A stretch of DNA of 64,000 nucleotides from an uncultured Gammaproteobacteria bacterium. GTDB lineage: Bacteria; Pseudomonadota; Gammaproteobacteria; PS1; Pseudothioglobaceae. Below the pieces are notes generated by a model, which searched no databases, was not told the origin of the DNA, and was given only the letters and a program-made list of their open reading frames with translations. Below are positions 18,573 through 26,455 of the stretch, one piece after another (the first letter of the stretch is position 1; each line of letters begins with the position of its first letter). Where the stretch lies: contig CABXIU010000004.1 in NCBI GenBank assembly GCA_902512305.1, positions 1 to 64,000 on the forward strand, given 5' to 3'. The position numbers and the translations under genes were made by a program.

Positions 18573-20513
18573 ATGGATGATAATTTTCAAGTATGTTTTA
18601 CCCCTTCAGGTCGTCAATTTAAAGGCGAATTTGGAGACACTTTGTTACAGGTTGCGCAAGATGCTGGGGTTGCAATTCGTTCATTGTGTGGGGGCTATGG
18701 TCAATGCCATCAATGCTGGATAGAGGTTTCTGAAGGAGAACATTCAAAATTTGGTGTTAAGTGTGATCCTGAAAATGTGAGTGCTGTTACAAGACTTGAA
18801 AAGCAATTAATAACTGACAATCCAACATATAAAGGTAAAAGATTGGCATGCCAATCGTGTATTCAGGGTGACCTTGTGATTGATGTTCCTGAAGAAAGCC
18901 AAGAGCATAAAGCCTATATCAGCAAAAAAAATAAAGCCCAGAACTACTCGATTGCAAGCGCAATAAACCTTATTGATTGTTCTCTTGAAGAGGCGACATT
19001 AGATAAAAACCCTTCTGCTTCAGAAAATCTTATTGAACAACTTGCTAAGCAAGGAATTAGTGCGAATATTGACTTTAGTGTGCTAAGAGAGCTGCAACCA
19101 CTGATTCATGAAACCAGTGGCGATCTTACTGTTGCTATTCGAGATAAAGATCAAATTGTTGCTGTCTATCCTCAAGGCAAACATCAAGTTTTAGGGGCCG
19201 CAATAGATATTGGTTCCACAACCCTGGCACTATATGTCTATGATTTAAATAACGGTAAATTGGTTTATGAGTCCTCAGCTATGAATCCGCAAATTCGTTT
19301 TGGTGAAGATCTAATGAGTAGAGTCTCGTATGTAATGATGAATGAAGGTGGTGATGAAAAATTAACCATTGCAGTTAGAACAAAAATTACTGAAATGCTT
19401 CATGAAGCTTGTGAGAGCTTAGAGGCTGATTTAAATAAATTGTTAGAAGTTGTGCTTGTGGGTAATCCAATTATGCATCATATATTTTTTGGAATCTCTC
19501 CAGTTGAATTGGGCCAAGCCCCTTTTACTCTTTCTATAAGAAGCTGGCTTGATGTTGATGCTAAAGATTTGGGTTTTAACCTATATTCAAAAACTAGATT
19601 ATCGTTTTTACCCTTGATTGCAGGTCATGTAGGAGCTGATACTGCAGCTGCATATCTAAGTCAAATGGATATCATGCAATCTGAAACAACCTTGCTAGTT
19701 GATATTGGTACAAACGCAGAGATTATGCTTTCTAAAAATGGTAAGGCTTATGCGACATCATCGCCAACCGGACCTGCCTTTGAGGGCGCTGAAATAAGTT
19801 CTGGCGTCAGGGCAACCTATGGGGCTATTGAAAGAGTCCGCATAGACAAAGATACTTTAAAAGTTCGTTTCAAGGTAATCGGGTGTGATGCCTGGTCAGA
19901 TGAGCCTGATTATAAGCTCGTTCAAATGAAGGCTGTTGGAATATGTGGAAGCGGCATTATTGAGGCAATTGTTGCTTTTGCTGAGGCAGGTATTATTGAC
20001 CAGAGTGGGCTTTTTGTTGAATCTAAAGCACCAGATCTTTTTTCAAAAAAAGGAAATACAACTCGATTTTTATTAGTAGATCAAGGTGATAAATCAATCT
20101 ATATTGAGCAAGTTGATATACGTTCGATTCAATTGGCTAAAGCAGCATTATCAGCTGGAGTATCAATCTTAATGGACTACCTAGATTGTAAGGAGTTTGA
20201 CAAAGTTCTATTGGCTGGTGCTTTTGGTGCTCACCTAGATCCTAGATATGTTGCTCTTTTGGATATTATTCCAACATCAACGGCTGAGAAAATAATTTCA
20301 GTCGGAAATGCTGCCGGTATTGGCGCTAGTGCAGCTTTACTAGATGTAAATAAGAGACAAACAATTATTGATGCTGTTAATGAAGTGGTAAAAATTGAGA
20401 CCGCTACAGAGCCCAGATTTCAAGAGTTTTTTGTTGATGCAATGAAATTTAGTGTATCACCAATTAAGCAACAACAGACCAAAAAAGTTAGACGCCGTAA
20501 AAAAGTGTCTTAA
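18573..20513 (+). CDS. corrinoid activation/reactivation protein: N-terminal 2Fe-2S ferredoxin + ASKHA (DUF4445, RamA/RACE-like)
   Basis: SLCGGYGQCHQCWIEV...LACQSC ferredoxin Cys; GAAIDIGSTTLALYVYDL, VDIGTNAEIML, GAFGAHLDP; ATG 18573 preferred over TTG 18558. Confidence 0.88.
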   Translation: MDDNFQVCFTPSGRQFKGEFGDTLLQVAQDAGVAIRSLCGGYGQCHQCWIEVSEGEHSKFGVKCDPENVSAVTRLEKQLITDNPTYKGKRLACQSCIQGDLVIDVPEESQEHKAYISKKNKAQNYSIASAINLIDCSLEEATLDKNPSASENLIEQLAKQGISANIDFSVLRELQPLIHETSGDLTVAIRDKDQIVAVYPQGKHQVLGAAIDIGSTTLALYVYDLNNGKLVYESSAMNPQIRFGEDLMSRVSYVMMNEGGDEKLTIAVRTKITEMLHEACESLEADLNKLLEVVLVGNPIMHHIFFGISPVELGQAPFTLSIRSWLDVDAKDLGFNLYSKTRLSFLPLIAGHVGADTAAAYLSQMDIMQSETTLLVDIGTNAEIMLSKNGKAYATSSPTGPAFEGAEISSGVRATYGAIERVRIDKDTLKVRFKVIGCDAWSDEPDYKLVQMKAVGICGSGIIEAIVAFAEAGIIDQSGLFVESKAPDLFSKKGNTTRFLLVDQGDKSIYIEQVDIRSIQLAKAALSAGVSILMDYLDCKEFDKVLLAGAFGAHLDPRYVALLDIIPTSTAEKIISVGNAAGIGASAALLDVNKRQTIIDAVNEVVKIETATEPRFQEFFVDAMKFSVSPIKQQQTKKVRRRKKVS

Positions 20514-20533
20514 GTTTAACAAGGAGAATTTAA

Positions 20534-22081
20534 ATGGCTAGAGAAAGAAGAAGACGTAGGGGTAGATCTGTTGATGAATCTGATGCACAGAAAACTCCTA
20601 AAGCGCCAGCTTATATAAAACGAAAAATACCTCATTATAGTATTCTCAGTGATGATAATCTGAGTGTCATTGAAGAAAATGCAGATACTATTTTAGAAGA
20701 GATTGGTATTGTTTTTTCTGAAGACCAGGAGGCGCTTGATATCCTTGAAAAAGCTGGTGCTAGTATTGATGGGATGAGAGTTAGATTTCCAAGAGGAATG
20801 TGTCGCAAACTCATTCAAGATAATGCTCCGAAGCAATTTACTCAATACGCTCGTAATCCTGAGAGAAATGTTGAAATTGGTGGTGACAATATGGTTTTAG
20901 TCCCAGCTTATGGTCCTCCATTTGTACATGATCTTGACGAAGGGAGGCGCTATGCAACAATAGAGGACTTTAGGAATTTTGTTAAGCTTGCCTATATGTC
21001 TGATAACCTTCATCATTCGGGCGGCACGATTTGTGAGCCTGTCGATTTGCCGGTCAATAAGCGCCATTTTGATATGGTCTATAGCCACATTAAATATTCA
21101 GATAAAGCTTTTATGGGTTCTGTTACAGCAGCTGAGAGAGCCCAAGACACTGTCAACATGGTGAAAATAGTATTTGGAGATGAATTTGTTGATAAAAATT
21201 GTGTGTTAGTAAGCCTAATTAATGCAAGCTCACCAATGGCATTTGATGCCACAATGTTGGGTGCACTAAAAGTTTACGCAAGAAACAATCAGGCAACAAT
21301 TGTTACACCATTTATTGTTGCAGGTGCAATGGCTCCAACTACGGCTGCAGGTGTAGCCGCACAAAGTCTTGCAGAAGGGCTTGCGGGTATGGCATTTGCT
21401 CAACTTTTGAGATCTGGTGCGCCTGTTATATATGGTAATTTTGTAACTGCAATGTCAATGAAATCTGGCGCTCCAACATTTGGCACTCCTGAGGCTGGGC
21501 ACATGATGAATATTTCTGGAGCACTTGCAAGAAGACTTGGGGTGCCATTTAGAAGTGGCGGTGGTTTTAATGGAGCAAAAATGCCAGATGCTCAGGCAGG
21601 TTATGAAGCTGCAAATACTATTCAGGCAACAATTAATTCAAGTGTTAATTTCAACCTTCATACTGCGGGATGGCTTGAAGGAGGCTTATGTATGAGTTAT
21701 GAAAAATTCATAATGGATTCTGATCAAGCAGGGATGATGAGGGTTTCTGCTGAGGGAATTGATATGAGTGAAAATGGTCAAGCAATGAGTGCAATTCGTG
21801 AAATTGGAAGTTTTTCAGATGAAGTTCCCAAGCATTTTTTAGGGTGCGAGCATACTAAGAAAAATTTCAAGACAGCTTTTTATATGTCAGATGTTCTTGA
21901 TGATAATAGCTTTGAACAATGGGTTCAGGATGGCTCAAGAGATACAGCTATGATTGCAAATGGTATTTATAAAAAAATGCTATCAGATTATGAGTTGCCT
22001 CCACTTGATCCAGAAATTGATGAAGCATTGCTTGCTTACATCAAGGAACGCAAGGATAGTTTTGAAGATTCAAATATCTAG
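20534..22081 (+). CDS. MttB superfamily (COG5598) trimethylamine/betaine:corrinoid methyltransferase, non-pyrrolysine
   Basis: 515 aa uninterrupted ORF; SGGTICEPVDLP, SGAPTFGTPEAGHMMNISGALARRLGVPFRSGGG; no in-frame amber codon. Confidence 0.9.
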   Translation: MARERRRRRGRSVDESDAQKTPKAPAYIKRKIPHYSILSDDNLSVIEENADTILEEIGIVFSEDQEALDILEKAGASIDGMRVRFPRGMCRKLIQDNAPKQFTQYARNPERNVEIGGDNMVLVPAYGPPFVHDLDEGRRYATIEDFRNFVKLAYMSDNLHHSGGTICEPVDLPVNKRHFDMVYSHIKYSDKAFMGSVTAAERAQDTVNMVKIVFGDEFVDKNCVLVSLINASSPMAFDATMLGALKVYARNNQATIVTPFIVAGAMAPTTAAGVAAQSLAEGLAGMAFAQLLRSGAPVIYGNFVTAMSMKSGAPTFGTPEAGHMMNISGALARRLGVPFRSGGGFNGAKMPDAQAGYEAANTIQATINSSVNFNLHTAGWLEGGLCMSYEKFIMDSDQAGMMRVSAEGIDMSENGQAMSAIREIGSFSDEVPKHFLGCEHTKKNFKTAFYMSDVLDDNSFEQWVQDGSRDTAMIANGIYKKMLSDYELPPLDPEIDEALLAYIKERKDSFEDSNI

Positions 22082-22269
22082 AATCAGAGCATACTTGCAT
22101 TTATTAAAATTCAAGCTTTTATGAATTTAATTACTAACAGTAGATTGAATTTGTAAGATAATATCTAGACTAAAAATCTTACGCCGAAATTAAGTCAAAT
22201 GTCATCCGCTAAATTTGAGTGGCAATGGACTTGTTTTTTTTATGATATACAGCGCAATTAGGAGAAGAA

Positions 22270-23949
22270 ATGAGTGAGTACAAAACGGATATTGATATTG
22301 CTAGAGAAGTTTCTGGCGAACACATAAATGATATTGGAGCAAAGCTCAAAATCGACAAGAGTGATCTAGTTCCCTTTGGGCATGACAAAGCTAAGATTTC
22401 ATGGAATGCAATTGATAGCGTCCAAAAAAATAAGGATGGAAAGCTTATTCTTGTAACTGCTGTTACGCCAACTCCTGCTGGAGAGGGTAAGACAACGACT
22501 TCAGTAGGCCTTACGGATGGTCTCAATAAAATTGGTAAAAAGACTACAGTCTGTCTTCGTGAACCAAGCTTAGGTCCATGTTTTGGTATGAAGGGAGGTG
22601 CAGCTGGAGGTGGTTATGCACAGGTAATCCCAATGGAGGATATTAATCTTCACTTCACTGGTGACTTTCATGCGATTACATCTGCTCACAGTCTTCTTTC
22701 TGCAATGATAGATAATCATATTTATTGGGGCAACTCGACTAATATCGATAGTAGAAAAGTTGCGTTCCGAAGAGTTGTTGATATGAATGACAGGTCTCTT
22801 CGAACAATTACCTCATCACTTGGTGGTTCAACTAATGGATATCCACGAGAGGATGGATTTGACATTACAGTTGCATCTGAGGTTATGGCTATTTTTTGTT
22901 TGTCTCAAAACTTGGAAGAGCTTGAGGAGAGACTTGGAAATATTATCATCGCATATACGCGCGAGATGACACCAGTAAGAGCCAAACAAATTAACGCTCA
23001 TAAAGCGATGACTGTTCTTCTGAAAGATGCCTTTAGACCTAATCTTGTTCAAACTTTAGAGGGCAATCCTGCGCTAATACATGGCGGCCCTTTTGCAAAC
23101 ATTGCACATGGCTGTAATTCAGTTATAGCAACAAAGACAGCGCTGAAATTGTCAGATTATGTTGTTACTGAAGCAGGCTTTGGTGCAGACCTAGGAGCTG
23201 AAAAATTCTTTGATATTAAGTGCCGTAAAGCAGGAATCGCACCAGATGCAGTTGTTTTAGTTGCAACGGTAAGAGCTTTAAAGCATCAGGGAGGTGTTGC
23301 TAAGGATAATCTGAATAATGAAAACGTTGAAGCTGTCCAAATAGGTTGTTCAAATCTAGGAAGACATATTCGTAACTTGAGTCAGTTTGGAGTGCCATTA
23401 GTGGTTGGTATTAATAAATTTGTTTCTGATACTGAAGCTGAATTCCAAGCAATTAGAGACTATTGTGAACAATTTAGTGTTGAGGTCAGTGTCACAAGTC
23501 ACTGGGAGCATGGCGGTGATGGAGCAATTGATTTAGCAGAAAAAGTTGCTAAATTGGCTGACTCTGGCGCCTCTCAATTTAAGACATTGTATGATGATGA
23601 ACTACCATTACTAGAGAAGGTTGAAACAATCGCAAAAACACTCTACCAGGCTGATGAAGTCATGGCAGACAAGGTAGTTAGAGATAAGCTGAATTGGTTC
23701 CAAGAGAATGGTTTTGGTAATCTCCCAGTTTGTATTGCTAAAACTCAATACAGTTTTTCTACAGACCCTCAGCTACTTGGAGCCCCAACTGGCCACTCGC
23801 TTTCAATTAGAGAAGTTAGGTTATCAGCGGGCGCAGAGTTTGTTGTTGTTGTGTGTGGTGCAATTATGACAATGCCGGGCCTTCCTAGAGTGCCAGCTGC
23901 TGACAAAATCCATTTAGACGAGGATGGTTTGGTTCAAGGACTGTTTTAG
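22270..23949 (+). CDS. fhs: formate--tetrahydrofolate ligase
   Basis: [56 protein letters not shown] motifs. Confidence 0.97.
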   Translation: MSEYKTDIDIAREVSGEHINDIGAKLKIDKSDLVPFGHDKAKISWNAIDSVQKNKDGKLILVTAVTPTPAGEGKTTTSVGLTDGLNKIGKKTTVCLREPSLGPCFGMKGGAAGGGYAQVIPMEDINLHFTGDFHAITSAHSLLSAMIDNHIYWGNSTNIDSRKVAFRRVVDMNDRSLRTITSSLGGSTNGYPREDGFDITVASEVMAIFCLSQNLEELEERLGNIIIAYTREMTPVRAKQINAHKAMTVLLKDAFRPNLVQTLEGNPALIHGGPFANIAHGCNSVIATKTALKLSDYVVTEAGFGADLGAEKFFDIKCRKAGIAPDAVVLVATVRALKHQGGVAKDNLNNENVEAVQIGCSNLGRHIRNLSQFGVPLVVGINKFVSDTEAEFQAIRDYCEQFSVEVSVTSHWEHGGDGAIDLAEKVAKLADSGASQFKTLYDDELPLLEKVETIAKTLYQADEVMADKVVRDKLNWFQENGFGNLPVCIAKTQYSFSTDPQLLGAPTGHSLSIREVRLSAGAEFVVVVCGAIMTMPGLPRVPAADKIHLDEDGLVQGLF

Positions 23950-23952
23950 ATT

Positions 23953-24813
23953 ATGAAGACTGACGGATCGGTAGATTATGAGATCCATAGGGTTGATGGC
24001 TTAATTCGAGAAGCCTCTAGTGATTGTGTTTCAATTGAAGAGCCACTTGAGATAGTTATTAGATATTTCAAGGACAATGAATGGATTAATGAGCCACTCA
24101 TGGTTACTATGAGAACGCCGGGTGACGACAAAAGTTTGGTGAGTGGACTTTTATTTTCTGAGGGAATTATTCAGGATAAGAGTGCCATTGATGCTATAGA
24201 AGTCAATGGCTCAAATAAAGGAAAATATGATGTTGATAATTCATTGATTGTTACTCTTTCAAAGGGGAATCAATTAGATTTAAAGAATTTGCAGCGTCAT
24301 TTTATGGTCAACTCTAGTTGCGGTGTCTGCGGGAAGGGAACACTCAATGCTATTGAAATCGCTTATGAGCCAAATATTAGCAAAGAAGGCCCTATTGTGA
24401 GTATTGATTTGATTAATAAATTACCCAATATCCTCAAAGAAAAGCAAAAGCAATTTGCTAACACCGGAGGTGTGCACGCAAGTGCGTTGCTATCAGAAAG
24501 AGGGGAATTATTGCATATTGCTGAAGATGTTGGAAGGCACAATGCCCTCGATAAACTAATTGGACATGTTCGTTGCAATGATATGTTGAAGCCAATTGAA
24601 CAATTTGTGATGTGTTCAGGTCGCTTGGGGTTTGATATTATTCAAAAAGCAGTTATGTCTGGTATTGGAATGATAGTTGGCATCGGCGCCCCAACCTCTT
24701 TAGCTCTAGATTTAGCGACAAAATTTGACATCACATTAATTGGCTTTATTAAAAAAAATAAATATAATATTTACACTGGTAATTGGCGTATTAGTGAAAA
24801 TTTCGGAGAATAA
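23953..24813 (+). CDS. fdhD: formate dehydrogenase accessory sulfurtransferase
   Basis: SSCGVCGKGTLNAI, TGGVHASAL, AEDVGRHNALDKLIG motifs. Confidence 0.95.
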   Translation: MKTDGSVDYEIHRVDGLIREASSDCVSIEEPLEIVIRYFKDNEWINEPLMVTMRTPGDDKSLVSGLLFSEGIIQDKSAIDAIEVNGSNKGKYDVDNSLIVTLSKGNQLDLKNLQRHFMVNSSCGVCGKGTLNAIEIAYEPNISKEGPIVSIDLINKLPNILKEKQKQFANTGGVHASALLSERGELLHIAEDVGRHNALDKLIGHVRCNDMLKPIEQFVMCSGRLGFDIIQKAVMSGIGMIVGIGAPTSLALDLATKFDITLIGFIKKNKYNIYTGNWRISENFGE

Positions 24814-26454
24814 ATGTCTAGAAATATCAGTTTACTGTCGGGGAAAAAAGACGATAAGAATAGTTTATTTGGAAAAATTTCTGTAAGTCCAAATGAAACT
24901 AGTGACTCCCAGCTTGCTGGAGAATATAACTTGGGTGTTTCCACGATTCATAGTACCAAGAGTTTTTATGATTTTCTAGGTGAAGACTTCAAAAATAAAA
25001 AAGCTTATGTTTGTTCTGGTAGCGCTTGTATGTGCAGAGGGACGCAGGAAGAAGTTAGTGATAAACTAAAGAAAAAGTTTGGCGAAGACAGTGTTGGTGA
25101 AATGATTTGTTTAGGAAGGTGCTATGAAAATAGTGCATTTCACTATGACGGTGAGAATTTTTCGGGTGATGATGTTAACCAATTAGATGATATTGTTGCT
25201 GGCAAGCATAAGAGTCCTCCATACACAATGAAATCTTATTCAAACACTTCATTTTTAGTTGAAGATCAGATATTTTCTACTTATGAAGACTTTAAGGAGT
25301 TACTCCAAACATGTTTTGCTTCAGATAAAGACGACCTTATTAACACATTAAAGGACTCAGGTCTTCGTGGCAGAGGTGGGGCAGGATTTCCAACCGGAAT
25401 GAAGTGGGAATTTTGTAAAGCTCAAGAAGCTAAAGCTAAATACGTTGTTTGTAATGCTGATGAAGGCGATCCTGGGGCATTCTCTGATCGATATTTGTTA
25501 GAAGAGCAAGCTTTAAAAGTTCTATTTGGTATGGTGATTTGTGGATATATTATTGGCTCAAAGCAAGGTTTTATGTATATTCGAGGCGAGTATCCTGAGT
25601 CGATTGATATTACTAATGAGTCCTTAGCTAAGTTAAGAGAATTAGGACTTCTAGGTGAGAATATTTTAGGTAGTGGCTTTGACTTTGATATGAATGTAGT
25701 CGAAGGCCAAGGTGCATATATCTGCGGTGAAGAGACAGCTCTTATTGCATCAATAGAGGGTCGCCGTGCTGAGGTTGATGTACGTCCTCCTTTTCCTGTT
25801 GTTGAGGGTCTGTATAAAAAACCAACCGTGGTAAATAACGTAGAGAGTTTGGCAGCCGTTGCAGCTATATTTAAACTTGGTAGTGAGCCGTATAAGTCAA
25901 TAGGAAATGGACGCTCCCTAGGCACTAAGCTTATCTCTTTAGATGGGTTTTTTAATAACCCTGGTCTTTATGAGGTTGATTTGGGAACCTCCCTGGGATA
26001 TATTATTGATGAGATTGGTGGTGGATTTAATAGTGATATTAAGGCAATTCAGATTGGAGGCCCACTTGGAGGAATTGTTCCAGTGGACAAACTGAAATCT
26101 TTAACACTAGATTTTGAAGTTTTTGCTGAGGCAGGGTTTTTGTTAGGCCATGCTAGCTTTGTTTGTATACCTAGTTCATTTTCAGCTGTCGAATATGCAA
26201 AACACTTGTTTGCGTTTACTGCACATGAGTCATGCGGTAAGTGTTTTCCTTGTCGATTAGGTTCAACACGCGGAAAAGAAATGTTAGGTTCGGCAATAGA
26301 TGGAACCCAAAAATTTTCAGAAGAATTAATTTATGATTTATTAGAAACGATGGAAGTGGGTTCTTTATGTGCGCTCGGAGGAGGCCTCCCACTTGCAATT
26401 AGAAATTTACTCGAGCACTGTGGTGACGAGTTTCAACCTTTGATGGAGAAATAA
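24814..26454 (+). CDS. NAD-dependent formate dehydrogenase flavoprotein subunit (NuoE/NuoF-like fusion, FdsB type)
   Basis: N-terminal CSGSACMCRG...CLGRC thioredoxin-like 2Fe-2S; GLRGRGGAGFPTGMKW; YVVCNADEGDPGAF; ESCGKCFPCRLG. Confidence 0.9.
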   Translation: MSRNISLLSGKKDDKNSLFGKISVSPNETSDSQLAGEYNLGVSTIHSTKSFYDFLGEDFKNKKAYVCSGSACMCRGTQEEVSDKLKKKFGEDSVGEMICLGRCYENSAFHYDGENFSGDDVNQLDDIVAGKHKSPPYTMKSYSNTSFLVEDQIFSTYEDFKELLQTCFASDKDDLINTLKDSGLRGRGGAGFPTGMKWEFCKAQEAKAKYVVCNADEGDPGAFSDRYLLEEQALKVLFGMVICGYIIGSKQGFMYIRGEYPESIDITNESLAKLRELGLLGENILGSGFDFDMNVVEGQGAYICGEETALIASIEGRRAEVDVRPPFPVVEGLYKKPTVVNNVESLAAVAAIFKLGSEPYKSIGNGRSLGTKLISLDGFFNNPGLYEVDLGTSLGYIIDEIGGGFNSDIKAIQIGGPLGGIVPVDKLKSLTLDFEVFAEAGFLLGHASFVCIPSSFSAVEYAKHLFAFTAHESCGKCFPCRLGSTRGKEMLGSAIDGTQKFSEELIYDLLETMEVGSLCALGGGLPLAIRNLLEHCGDEFQPLMEK

Positions 26455-26455
26455 T

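Noticed and set aside
20534-22081. Possible pyrrolysine (amber) read-through in the MttB homologue
   Set aside because: ORF is continuous for 515 aa with no internal TAG and no pylBCD/pylS-like genes seen in the window.
25422-25925. 167-aa - strand ORF
   Set aside because: Antisense to conserved formate dehydrogenase flavoprotein gene; no recognisable domain.
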